Part shown: one piece after another, positions 42,949-51,183 of the stretch
Numbering within the stretch: position 1 is the first letter of the stretch
Layout of the letters: each line of letters begins with the position of its first letter
Assembly (NCBI GenBank): GCA_017472285.1
Contig: JAFUQQ010000016.1
Span: forward strand, 1 to 60,878
Source of the DNA: Clostridia bacterium
Lineage (GTDB): Bacteria; Bacillota; Clostridia; Oscillospirales; CAG-272
Length of the DNA stretch: 60,878 bases
Reading direction: 5' to 3'
Notes under the pieces: model-generated
Told to the model about the DNA's origin: nothing
What the model saw: the letters and a program-made list of their open reading frames with translations, nothing else
Database searches by the model: none
Made by a program: the position numbers and the translations under genes

Positions 42949-45870
42949 TTATTTGATGTTTAGATCAAATGCAAAGAGAAATTCCTTTTCCGTGAAGGCA
43001 AAGGGCGCTTTCGCGCGGTGACCGCAGCTATTTGAGCCGAGACCGCAGACCTTATAGTTAATGAGAAGATAGGTATGTGTGGAGGGAGTCAGTTCCCAAT
43101 TGTGATTTGCTTTTTCGAGGTCTTCGATGCTGTAATGCAATGCGGAGAATTCAAAGCTGTCGCCGTCAATGCGGAGGGTATCGTTTTCAGAAGAAAGGGA
43201 AACGTATTTTGCGTCAACGTGGTTTCCGCATTCCTGAGGCATGATCATATAGCCGAGTTCTTCCGCTTCGTCTGTAACGGTCGTGCGGAAAATGCTGTGA
43301 TATGCGTGATTTTGGATATCCGTATAGCAGGAACGGGGGCCTTTTGCGAAATATTCGAGGTTTTCAAAGCCGTCCACGGTTTCGAGCTGCATTGCAAAAC
43401 GGGGAATTTGTTCGATCCATGCCTGTTCGGGCTGTTTGGCATCGACAAAAACGTGCAGACCGTTTGCATCGATGGTATATCTGATGGTGAGTTCAAAGAG
43501 TGGAACGAGTGCTTTGGAAGCAAAGATTCCCGTCATGGCAACCGTGAGGGTGTCACTCTGCTGTTCGACCGTGTAATTGAACGTATACATTCTTGCGCGG
43601 GGAATATCGAATTGGGTACGCCAACGGTTTTTGATATTCATATCGTTATCTGTCGGTGCGCGCCATGCTGTCCATTTTGTCGGTGCGGAAAGGAGCTCTT
43701 TACCGTCTTTTTTCATAGAGAGGAATGCCGCGTCGGTCAGGCGGAGGGTATATTCGTTTGCACCGCAAGTGATAAAAAGGATTCCGTTTTCTTCTGTGCA
43801 AGTAACGATTGCGCGTGGGACTGCCTTTTGTTCAGAAACGATCTCCGTTTCGATGGGAAGCTCTGTAAAGGATGCTTCATAGCCTGATTCGGCATACCAC
43901 GTTGCATTTTGATAAGTCGTATGGATGACGATATAGCAAGGCAATTTGGATGTTTTCGGGAGTTCGGGGAGCTTGACGGTCATTTCCGCATGGGGTGTAA
44001 GGTCGATATCAAGCGAGCCTGTCATGAGAACAGTATCGCCGTCCTTGACTTCATAAGAAAGGTCGTACATATCTTTGATATTTGTGAAATCCGTACGGTT
44101 GATGAGGCGGATGATACCGTTTTCAGCATCAGCCCAAAAGATCTGAACGGGTTCCATTGCTTTTTTCAAGGAATAGAGAGAAGTATGGGGGATAAGATCG
44201 GGAGAGCAAAGTCCGTCGCAGCAGAAATTGCTGTCGTGCGGATATTCGCCGTGGTCACCGCCATAGGTGTAACCTTCTTTTTCGAGGATCGCATGATCTT
44301 TCCATTCCCAGACGCAACCGCCGCAAAGACGAGGGTATTTATAGAAAAGTTCCCAATATTCTTCGATGGAACCGGGACCCATACCCATTGCGTGTGCGTA
44401 TTCGCAGAGATAATAGGGGCGTTTATCGCTTTTTTCGTTAATACCTTGTTTTTCAACGGTTTCAAGCGTTGCGTACATTTCGCTTTCAACGTCAACGCAA
44501 GGATGCGCAGAAATAAATTCTTCTTCTGTCCAACGCTGAACACCGCTGTACGTGCCTTCATAATGAATCAGACGTTCGGTATCACGGGAACGGATATAAT
44601 CGGACATTAGGACGTGATTTTCACCGAAATGGCTTTCATTGCCGAGCGACCAGAAGATGATGGACGGGCTGTTTTTATCACGTTCCAAAGTGCGTACCAT
44701 ACGGTCGAGATAAGAATTTTTCCAGAGAGGATTGCCGGAAATGAGTGTGGAGGGATTCATATTGCGAACGACACGTTCCGTACCGTGTACTTCAAGGTCA
44801 CATTCATCAACGACGTAGAAGCCGTATTCGTCGCAAAGCTCATAGAAGCGGGGATCGTTCGGATAATGCGAGGTGCGGATGCAGTTGATATTATGCTTTT
44901 TCATCTGTGTGAGATCTGCCATCATATCGTCCATTGTGACGGTATAACCTGTTGTTGCGCTTGTATCGTGGCGGTTGACACCTTTGAGCTTGACGGGAAC
45001 ACTGTTGATGAGAAGTTCACACTGATTGCTGACGGAAATGCTACGGAAACCGATTTTTTTGCGGATGTATTCGCCGTTCGCTTCGATCACGAGGGTATAG
45101 AGGTTTGGTGTTTCCGCGGTCCAGAGGCGCGGATTTTCGACCTTCAGAGAGGGAAGTGCGGTATCGCCGTCATAGAGTGTCGCTTTGATTTCTTGGGGTT
45201 TGCCGACATAGGAACAGGTATAAGAAACTTCGCCGTTTACGTTTGTACGGATATCGAGGTCAAAGATATGATCTTCGGGACGGGAGATCAGCCATACGGA
45301 ACGGAAGATGCCGTTATAACGGAAGCAGTCCTGGTCTTCAAGATAGGTTGCGTCGCTATATGTGAAAACAACGACGGTGATCTCATTATTGCCTTCCTTA
45401 ACAAAATCAGTCAGTTCAAATTCCGCGGCAAGACGGGAACCTTTTGACATACCGACATATGTGTCGTTTACATACAAAAGGAACATGGAGCAAACACCGT
45501 CAAACATGATATAAGTACGTTCATCGGTATTTGTTACCGTGAAATTTCTGTGATAGACACCGACGGGGGAATCCATCGGGACGTGTGGCGGCATAAAAGG
45601 AATCGGATAAGCGACGTTTGTATATTGCTTCTGTCCAAAGCCGTGGCATTGCCAGCAGGCAGGGACGGGCATGGTGTCGGGATAAGTGATCTCTGCTACA
45701 TTCTCGGGGACTTCGGGAATCGTTTCATAATAACGGAAATCCCATGTGCCGTCAAGGCTTGTCATACGGTTTTCGGTAAAAATCCCATCAGCGTAAGGAA
45801 CGTAATACGCGCGGGCAGTCAAGCGGTTTTCGCACGGTAATTCGGGATTCATCCATCTTTTTGCGTTCAT
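42949..45870 (-). CDS. lacZ: Beta-galactosidase, glycoside hydrolase family 2
   Basis: Cytoplasmic enzyme (no signal peptide) hydrolysing beta-galactosides. 973 residues, LacZ length. N-terminal jelly roll (about 45-170), the GH2 TIM barrel with GVNRHDTS (about 290) and acid/base Glu in IIFWSLGNESHFG (about 400), nucleophile Glu in RPYYLCEYAHAMG (about 480), and the C-terminal beta-gal small chain domain (about 715-965). Start at 45870 follows AAAGGACAACTTATC; the longer frame has no site. Likely used on milk or host glycans. Confidence 0.95.
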   Translation of the reverse strand: MNAKRWMNPELPCENRLTARAYYVPYADGIFTENRMTSLDGTWDFRYYETIPEVPENVAEITYPDTMPVPACWQCHGFGQKQYTNVAYPIPFMPPHVPMDSPVGVYHRNFTVTNTDERTYIMFDGVCSMFLLYVNDTYVGMSKGSRLAAEFELTDFVKEGNNEITVVVFTYSDATYLEDQDCFRYNGIFRSVWLISRPEDHIFDLDIRTNVNGEVSYTCSYVGKPQEIKATLYDGDTALPSLKVENPRLWTAETPNLYTLVIEANGEYIRKKIGFRSISVSNQCELLINSVPVKLKGVNRHDTSATTGYTVTMDDMMADLTQMKKHNINCIRTSHYPNDPRFYELCDEYGFYVVDECDLEVHGTERVVRNMNPSTLISGNPLWKNSYLDRMVRTLERDKNSPSIIFWSLGNESHFGENHVLMSDYIRSRDTERLIHYEGTYSGVQRWTEEEFISAHPCVDVESEMYATLETVEKQGINEKSDKRPYYLCEYAHAMGMGPGSIEEYWELFYKYPRLCGGCVWEWKDHAILEKEGYTYGGDHGEYPHDSNFCCDGLCSPDLIPHTSLYSLKKAMEPVQIFWADAENGIIRLINRTDFTNIKDMYDLSYEVKDGDTVLMTGSLDIDLTPHAEMTVKLPELPKTSKLPCYIVIHTTYQNATWYAESGYEASFTELPIETEIVSEQKAVPRAIVTCTEENGILFITCGANEYTLRLTDAAFLSMKKDGKELLSAPTKWTAWRAPTDNDMNIKNRWRTQFDIPRARMYTFNYTVEQQSDTLTVAMTGIFASKALVPLFELTIRYTIDANGLHVFVDAKQPEQAWIEQIPRFAMQLETVDGFENLEYFAKGPRSCYTDIQNHAYHSIFRTTVTDEAEELGYMIMPQECGNHVDAKYVSLSSENDTLRIDGDSFEFSALHYSIEDLEKANHNWELTPSTHTYLLINYKVCGLGSNSCGHRAKAPFAFTEKEFLFAFDLNIK

Positions 45871-45895
45871 GATAAGTTGTCCTTTCTTTGTTTTA

Positions 45896-45952
45896 TTGGG
45901 GAGGCTCTTTTTGAAAAAAGAACCTCCCCAAACCCCTCCGCAAAAACTTTTA
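45896..45952. repeat. A/T hairpin dispersed repeat before lacZ
   Basis: GGGGAGGCTCTTTTT and AAAAAAGAACCTCCCC pair, followed by AACCCCTCCGCAAAAACTTT. Same family as at 17527-17686, 21361, 26155 and 51027. It lies in the lacZ leader. Confidence 0.6.
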
Positions 45953-45976
45953 TAGAGGATAGGGAGTTCAATGTAT

Positions 45977-46005
45977 ATTATAAATTTTTTTCGTCTTTGT
46001 GTCAA
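45977..46005 (-). promoter_or_regulatory. Perfect consensus promoter of lacZ
   Basis: Minus strand TTGACA, 17-bp spacer, TATAAT. The hairpin repeat lies between it and the lacZ start. Confidence 0.75.
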
Positions 46006-46020
46006 CATCTTTCGCATTTA

Positions 46021-46049
46021 TTGCAATTCGGATTTTTTTATGATATAAT
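46021..46049 (+). promoter_or_regulatory. Promoter of the membrane-TPR gene pair
   Basis: TTGCAA, 17-bp spacer, TATAAT, diverging from the lacZ promoter. Confidence 0.7.
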
Positions 46050-46077
46050 CGTTATATGAGAAATATGGAGGTATGGT

Positions 46078-46911
46078 ATGAGCAGAAAAAAGAAACGTGG
46101 GGCACAAAAGCCGCCGCTTTCGGCGCTTGATAAAAATATTTATTGGATTCTCATTTGGTTGAATCTGGGAATTGCTATCCTGTTTTGGATTGGCTTCGGT
46201 TTTTGGATTCCTCGTGAGGTCGGTTTTTCCGAGGCAGGTGTGGTTGCTTGTTCGGAACAATGGGGTGTGCTTGCATCGCTGTACGTTGCACTCTTTGGGT
46301 GGCTGACATTCACGATCATTCTCTCGTCGGGACTTGATAAAAAGCAACCGATTTTCGGAAATAAAGCGGCAAAGCCTTTGGTGCTTCAGCCGATGCTGAC
46401 GGTTTATCCGCTTATTTCAAAAGAATTCTGGCAGAAGATGACGAGAAGGACGAAAGAGAAAATAATCACCATCGGTATCGTACTTGCGGTGTTGCTTTGC
46501 GTTTGCATTACGATTCTGTGGCTTAGTTTTTATCCTCGTACGGTGCTTTATGAGGATATGCATATGGAACGCTACGGCATTACCAATCAGATGACGGATA
46601 TCAGACATCTCGATACAGCAGATTCGATTACAATAGCAATCGAACGACACACAAGCGGGGGAAAAAGTCACAGAACGTATTACGATTTATATTTGCGTGC
46701 TTCTTTCGGAGAGGAATCGTATGATTTTGAGACAGATGAATTTGAAAAAATGAGCGATGTGGGTGCGTTACGCTTTCTGATTTCTGTCAGGGAACGCTAT
46801 GGTTCTCGTATAAATATCACAGGTGCAGATATGGCACAGACATTGATTCGCACTAAAAAGTGGGGTTCAGAGGAAAAGGCGTTGCTTTATGAACTTTTTG
46901 ATTTAAAATGA
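46078..46911 (+). CDS. Unknown three-TM membrane protein
   Basis: Product of 277 residues. A basic N-terminus (SRKKKRGAQK) is followed by membrane segments at about 20-45, 68-88 and 122-145, then a C-terminal soluble domain of about 120 residues with TNQMTDIRHLDTADSITIAI and YDLYLRASFGEESYDF, probably beta-rich. No family is recognised. It is 9 bp from the TPR gene, so they may form a pair. Confidence 0.65.
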   Translation: MSRKKKRGAQKPPLSALDKNIYWILIWLNLGIAILFWIGFGFWIPREVGFSEAGVVACSEQWGVLASLYVALFGWLTFTIILSSGLDKKQPIFGNKAAKPLVLQPMLTVYPLISKEFWQKMTRRTKEKIITIGIVLAVLLCVCITILWLSFYPRTVLYEDMHMERYGITNQMTDIRHLDTADSITIAIERHTSGGKSHRTYYDLYLRASFGEESYDFETDEFEKMSDVGALRFLISVRERYGSRINITGADMAQTLIRTKKWGSEEKALLYELFDLK

Positions 46912-46920
46912 GGTGATTTT

Positions 46921-47751
46921 ATGAAAAAATTGGGAAAGATTTTATATTACATATTGGCAGGCGGACTTGCGCTTTTTGCCATTGGTTATTTGGTTTATGA
47001 GATTGTATGGAAGGGTATTTTGGATGTCAGCAATATTATGAGAACGCTTCTGATCGTCGCGACGATGATTCTTGCGATTTACCGTGTGGCAAGCGGAACG
47101 GGCAGAGGAAAAAAGAAACATTCCGAGCAGTTTTTCAGAGATCATTACGGTCAGCATATCGGCAGAGCGTTTATTATTCCTTCAAAAGCAAGCAAAAAGT
47201 TTTTTGCGGCACTTGAATATTATCAGTATAATCAGCCGTCAAAGCTCGTGGATGCGATGCGTGAGCTGGAATCAGCTTGTACGAACAATGACGAGCGTTT
47301 TGCCGTTGTGTTTTTCAAGGCATTGGGTTATGATGCAATGAAATCGTATGCGAATGCGGCAGCGGCTTACGAAAAGGCTTTGCTTTATCGTGAAGATTCC
47401 ACAGCGGCTTCCAATGCGGGGAGTTGTTATCAGAATCTCGAAGATTATGATCGGGCAATCGATACGTATCTTTTTGCGATCAAGATTGAGCCTGATAATG
47501 CGTATCCTTATAACAATCTCGCACAGCTTTATAACCGTAAAGCAGAATATGAGAAAGCACTTTTTTATGCGGAAACGGCAATTGAAAAGAAAGAAAATTT
47601 CCGTCAGGCTTATTCCGCAAAAGCGGTCGCTTCCGCTATGCTTGGAGATTATGAAGAATTTGAAGATGCCGCACGTAAATACGTTCTTTACGGCGGTGAC
47701 AGAAATGCGCTGACCGTGCATCTGAAACAATTGGGGTCGGATATGGTATAA
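46921..47751 (+). CDS. Membrane-anchored TPR protein
   Basis: Product of 276 residues with two N-terminal membrane segments (about 7-27 and 35-55). From about residue 100 it has four tetratricopeptide-like repeats, clearest as SYANAAAAYEKALLYREDST, ASNAGSCYQNLEDYDRAIDT and PYNNLAQLYNRKAEYEKALF. TPR proteins are scaffolds. It is probably co-transcribed with the preceding membrane protein. Confidence 0.8.
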   Translation: MKKLGKILYYILAGGLALFAIGYLVYEIVWKGILDVSNIMRTLLIVATMILAIYRVASGTGRGKKKHSEQFFRDHYGQHIGRAFIIPSKASKKFFAALEYYQYNQPSKLVDAMRELESACTNNDERFAVVFFKALGYDAMKSYANAAAAYEKALLYREDSTAASNAGSCYQNLEDYDRAIDTYLFAIKIEPDNAYPYNNLAQLYNRKAEYEKALFYAETAIEKKENFRQAYSAKAVASAMLGDYEEFEDAARKYVLYGGDRNALTVHLKQLGSDMV

Positions 47752-47752
47752 T

Positions 47753-47782
47753 AAAAAACGCAAGCGGCTGCTTGCGTTTTTT
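47753..47782. terminator. Bidirectional terminator
   Basis: AAAAAACGCAAGC and GCTTGCGTTTTTT pair around GGCT, between convergent genes. Confidence 0.9.
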
Positions 47783-47783
47783 G

Positions 47784-48707
47784 TTATTGGTTTAATAAAT
47801 GATCTGCCCGCTCTGCATAAAGGCGCGTGGTTTCGGTCATTTGAATGGCTTCCGTATTGGGATCATCCGATTTGGTATCAAGGAAAGTGAATGAGCCGAA
47901 CAGGCACAATATGAGGGAGATCAGGATACCGATCACGATATTTTTGACGCAGTTTTCTTTTTTGGAAGAAAGATAAAGTCCGTAAACAAACGATGCGATC
48001 GGGAAGATCAAAAATGCGAAAAACGTCCACATATTCTGAAAGGATGCGCCGTTCATTTTCCCGAGAAGCGACGTACAAAGATAGGCACCGATCGGCGCAA
48101 GCAATGCCGCGAAGAACAAAAGCCATGCGATCACGGGCGATGTTTTCGGTTGTTTACGAGGAGCTGTTTTCTGAGCGGGAACGGTATTTTCAAAAATTTT
48201 GGGAATCAGGGAATCTTTTTTTAAATATTTTTTGAAGATGATATGTTGTTCATTGGCATGGATAAAGCTATAATGATCGGGAAAAATCTGAACGGATTTG
48301 ATATCGGAATATTTTATTCTTCTCAGATAGTACAGTTTATCATCGCGGATTAAACGCAGAATGATGCAATCTCCATAGATTTCGTAATGACATTCAGTCA
48401 TGAGGCGAATTTCTTTCATGGTTCCCCATGATTTTTTATGGCGGCGCAAAGTTGCAAAATAAATGATTGTCAATGTGAATGACATTCCGAATGCGAAATA
48501 GACAAAAGGCTCGATCTCATCGTGTATGACAAATTTCAGGATCGTTATCTGAATGATGAAAAGCAAAGAGAATGCAAGCCATACAAAAAAATTGAGTCGG
48601 ATAGGTTTTCTGACTTTTTTATATAATATTTCGATATCATTTTCCGAAAAACGAAAGCTATGTATTTCTGCAGGGATCTCTTCATTATGGATTTTTTCTT
48701 CTTCCAT
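47784..48707 (-). CDS. YcxB-like membrane protein
   Basis: Product of 307 residues from ATG at 48707 (AAAGGAGTGTAAAAAA). Two membrane segments at about 35-60 and 70-95 are followed by a YcxB-like domain (YEIYGDCIILRLIRDDKLYY about 125-144, IFKKYLKKDSLIPKIFEN about 180). Three more membrane segments lie near the C-terminus. YcxB proteins are bacteriocin-immunity-like or stress-linked membrane proteins of unproven function. Confidence 0.7.
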   Translation of the reverse strand: MEEEKIHNEEIPAEIHSFRFSENDIEILYKKVRKPIRLNFFVWLAFSLLFIIQITILKFVIHDEIEPFVYFAFGMSFTLTIIYFATLRRHKKSWGTMKEIRLMTECHYEIYGDCIILRLIRDDKLYYLRRIKYSDIKSVQIFPDHYSFIHANEQHIIFKKYLKKDSLIPKIFENTVPAQKTAPRKQPKTSPVIAWLLFFAALLAPIGAYLCTSLLGKMNGASFQNMWTFFAFLIFPIASFVYGLYLSSKKENCVKNIVIGILISLILCLFGSFTFLDTKSDDPNTEAIQMTETTRLYAERADHLLNQ

Positions 48708-48854
48708 TTTTTTACACTCCTTTTGAAAATGACAACGCGCTAACATATCCATTATATCATAAAAATATCTGTTTTGTAAATAGCTTTTAAAAATTGTTTA
48801 CAAAGTTCTCCCATTTATACAAAAAAATTTTGTGAACTTCTGATAGATTGCCTA

Positions 48855-48883
48855 TTGAAAAAGCACAAAATATATGCTATAAT
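48855..48883 (+). promoter_or_regulatory. Consensus promoter of the putative structured RNA
   Basis: TTGAAA, 17-bp spacer, TATAAT. It drives a region with no ordinary gene. A start near 48890 is expected. Confidence 0.75.
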
Positions 48884-48911
48884 GAAATCACAAACAAGGA
48901 GGTACAGACCA

Positions 48912-48923
48912 ATGAAACTCTAA
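48912..48923 (+). CDS. Three-codon micro-ORF MKL-stop
   Basis: ATG AAA CTC TAA after a strong AAGGAGG site 9 bp upstream. It is the first of two near-identical units. A start-stop this short could stall or bind ribosomes rather than make a product. Confidence 0.35.
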   Translation: MKL

Positions 48924-48963
48924 ACCTTCCGTCCAACAAATTTTTTATAAGAGGTACGGACCA

Positions 48964-48975
48964 ATGAAATTCTAA
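48964..48975 (+). CDS. Three-codon micro-ORF MKF-stop
   Basis: ATG AAA TTC TAA after AAGAGG, a repeat of the preceding unit with conservative changes (CTC to TTC). The preserved frame and stop suggest selection on the start-stop module. Confidence 0.35.
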   Translation: MKF

Positions 48976-49336
48976 GTTTTTACCCCACGTTCTGATCCTT
49001 ATTAAAAAAAGCATATTTCTTTCAAAATCAATTTGAACAAATAAAAAACCTGAACAAACACGGCGGTGTAACGCTTTACATAGATGGATTGTACGGATTT
49101 TGAATTTGTAAAAATAGATGGAACCTTTAAAAATTTTGGAGCTGTTCAAATTTATTTCTGAAAGATGTATTCGCTTAAAACCGGTTTTGGATCAGCCAAA
49201 ATTTCGCCTTTTATAACGGAAAAACAAACCGAAAAACAAGTGGACTCTCATTAGAGAGAAAAAAGAAAGAAAAAGAGTGTTTAAGACGTTGTTGATGATG
49301 TGAAAAAAGGCAGACTACGAAAGAGAGGATAACCAA

Positions 49337-49369
49337 ATGACGTTAGATATCAAAATCGAGCAGAAATGA
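49337..49369 (+). CDS. Ten-residue ORF ending in the terminator stem
   Basis: MTLDIKIEQK-stop preceded by AGAGAGGATAACCAA. Its stop codon lies inside the 5' arm of the terminator, so a ribosome here would disturb the hairpin. It may be a leader-type peptide or chance. Confidence 0.3.
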   Translation: MTLDIKIEQK

Positions 49370-49410
49370 CCCTTGATTGCAAGAAAGAAAAGCAGTCAAG
49401 GGTCATTTCT
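49362..49410 (+). terminator. Very strong terminator, 19-bp stem
   Basis: AGAAATGACCCTTGATTGC and GCAGTCAAGGGTCATTTCT pair (one G-U) around AAGAAAGAAAA, followed by a T-rich tail. Confidence 0.9.
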
Positions 49411-49545
49411 ATTTTGTTTTGATTTTTTTGTACGATCGGGAAAATATTACCCGCTTTGTTGAAATTTCAACATACTTTTTTGAATAAACGTGTTATGATA
49501 TAGACAAAGAATAAAGCAAGTATTTCACATGGGAGGAAATATAAA

Positions 49546-50154
49546 ATGACAAGAAATATGAAAGCTCTTTTTAATCTCGGTTACGGTCTTTACGTTGTAA
49601 CTTCTCACGACGGCAAAAAAGATAACGGTTTGATCGTGAATACCGTCATTCAGGTGACAAGCACACCCGAGCGTGTGGCGGTGACGATCAATAAACAGAA
49701 TTATTCGCATGATATCATCAAAGAAACCGGTAAAATGAATGTCAACTGTCTGACGGTGGAAGCACCATTCAAGGTTTTTGAAGCGTTTGGTTTTGTCAGC
49801 GGCAGGGATGTTGATAAATTTAAAGATTGCAGTCCGCTCCGCTCGGAAAACGGTCTTGTGATTCTGCCGAAATATATCAATGCATATATGTCGCTCACGG
49901 TGGAACAGTATATCGATCTCGATACACACGGTATGTTTATTTGTTCCGTAACGGAAGCGGATGTTGTTTCCGATAAAGAAACGATGACTTACACATATTA
50001 TCATAAAAACGTGAAACCAAAACCCGAAACCAAACGTGTCAAAGGTTACGTTTGCAAGATCTGCGGTTACGTTCATGAAGGTGAAACGCTTCCCGATGAT
50101 TTCATTTGTCCGCTTTGCAAACACGGCGCAATCGATTTTGAACCGATTCAATAA
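49546..50154 (+). CDS. Flavoredoxin-rubredoxin fusion (high-molecular-weight rubredoxin)
   Basis: Product of 202 residues. Residues 1-160 form a flavin-reductase-like FMN-binding domain (NLGYGLYVVTSHDGKKDNGL about 8-27, VTINKQNYSHDII about 46). Residues 166-202 form a rubredoxin, with CKICG and CPLCK holding one iron. Such Hrb proteins pass electrons to oxygen- or NO-reducing flavoproteins in anaerobes. The ribosome site is GGAGGAAATATAAA. It supports an anaerobic host. Confidence 0.92.
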   Translation: MTRNMKALFNLGYGLYVVTSHDGKKDNGLIVNTVIQVTSTPERVAVTINKQNYSHDIIKETGKMNVNCLTVEAPFKVFEAFGFVSGRDVDKFKDCSPLRSENGLVILPKYINAYMSLTVEQYIDLDTHGMFICSVTEADVVSDKETMTYTYYHKNVKPKPETKRVKGYVCKICGYVHEGETLPDDFICPLCKHGAIDFEPIQ

Positions 50155-50193
50155 AGTTAATAAAAGAATAAAGACTTTGAAAGGAGAATGATT

Positions 50194-50994
50194 ATGACAT
50201 ATTGGAAAAATAAAACCGTTTTGATCACAGGCGGCGGTTATTCCGTACTTTCCGACGGCAGATGCGGTTCGATCGGTTACGGTATCGCAACGGCATATGC
50301 AAAAGAAGGCGCAAATCTCGTGATTACGGGACGCAACGTATCCAAACTTGAAAAAGCCAAAGAGGAATTGGAACGTCTTTACGGTATTCAAGTTCTTGCG
50401 ATTCCTGCGGATGTATCTGCGGGCGCAGATAATGAAACAGTCGTGAAGAACGTCGTGGAAAAGGCGATCGAGACTTTTGGTGCGCTCCACGTTCTCATCA
50501 ACGTTGCACAGGCTTCCGCTTCGGGTGTGCCGATTCAGGACCATACGACCGCACAATTTGATCTTGCGATGTATTCGGGACTTTACGCGACGTTCTATTA
50601 TATGAAGGCTTGCTATCCTTATCTCAAGGAAACAAAGGGTAGTATCATCAATTTTGCATCGGGTGCGGGACTTTTCGGTAATTACGGTCAATGCTCCTAT
50701 GCGGCAGCAAAAGAAGGTATCCGAGGTCTTTCCCGTGTTGCCGCAACCGAATGGGCAAAAGAGGGTATCAATACGAATGTAATTTGTCCTCTTGCATGGA
50801 CGGCACAGCTTGAAAATTTTGAGAAGGCATATCCCGAAGCATTCAAGGCAAACGTAGAAGTGCCGCCGGCGGGTCATTTCGGCGATCCCGAAACGGAGAT
50901 CGGCAGAGTTTGCGTTCAGATCGCTTCTCCCGATTTCAAATATATGAACGGTGAAACACTCACGCTGGAAGGCGGTATGGGTCTTCGTCCGTAA
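50194..50994 (+). CDS. Short-chain dehydrogenase/reductase
   Basis: Classical SDR of 266 residues. The cofactor motif is unusually long (TGGGYSVLSDGRCGSIGYG, about 10-28, instead of TGxxxGxG). The active site shows the catalytic Ser in INFASGAG and Tyr-x-x-x-Lys in SYAAAKEG (about 155-162). Start at 50194 is 7 bp after GGAG; 50188 is too close. It lies 39 bp after the rubredoxin gene, so the redox partners may be co-expressed. Confidence 0.88.
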   Translation: MTYWKNKTVLITGGGYSVLSDGRCGSIGYGIATAYAKEGANLVITGRNVSKLEKAKEELERLYGIQVLAIPADVSAGADNETVVKNVVEKAIETFGALHVLINVAQASASGVPIQDHTTAQFDLAMYSGLYATFYYMKACYPYLKETKGSIINFASGAGLFGNYGQCSYAAAKEGIRGLSRVAATEWAKEGINTNVICPLAWTAQLENFEKAYPEAFKANVEVPPAGHFGDPETEIGRVCVQIASPDFKYMNGETLTLEGGMGLRP

Positions 50995-51026
50995 CGAAGG
51001 TCGGGCGGCTGCCCGAACCTGCTTTA

Positions 51027-51078
51027 AGGGGACTTTTTGAAAAAAGTCCCCTTAAAAATTCCTCAAAAACTTTTTATG
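51027..51078. repeat. A/T hairpin dispersed repeat
   Basis: AAGGGGACTTTTT and AAAAAAGTCCCCTT pair, followed by AATTCCTCAAAAACTTTTTA. It serves as the terminator of the SDR gene. Confidence 0.65.
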
Positions 51079-51122
51079 TGGTGCGTTTCAGTTTATTTTG
51101 TGCGGAAATGCGGGTGTGTGGC

Positions 51123-51151
51123 TTGACCGAGGGAAAAAAGGGTGTTATAAT
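51123..51151 (+). promoter_or_regulatory. SigA promoter of glnA
   Basis: TTGACC, 17-bp spacer, TATAAT, 33 bp before the start. No glutamine riboswitch or TnrA-type site was recognised. Confidence 0.7.
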
Positions 51152-51183
51152 AAAAATATATTCATTTGTTAAGGAGAATTTTT

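Larger units (their letters stand above)
48890..49420 (+). ncRNA. Putative structured small RNA of about 530 nt
   Basis: A consensus promoter (48855-48883) and a very strong terminator (49362-49410) bound a stretch without a real gene. The 5' part has two tandem copies, 52 bp apart, of GAGGTACRGACCAATGAAAY followed by TCTAA. Near the 3' end a ten-codon frame (49337-49369) ends inside the terminator stem. Size and layout resemble large ornate bacterial RNAs (ROOL, GOLLD or OLE types), but I cannot assign a family. The minus-strand frame at 48877-49149 has no ribosome site and is rejected. Confidence 0.5.
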
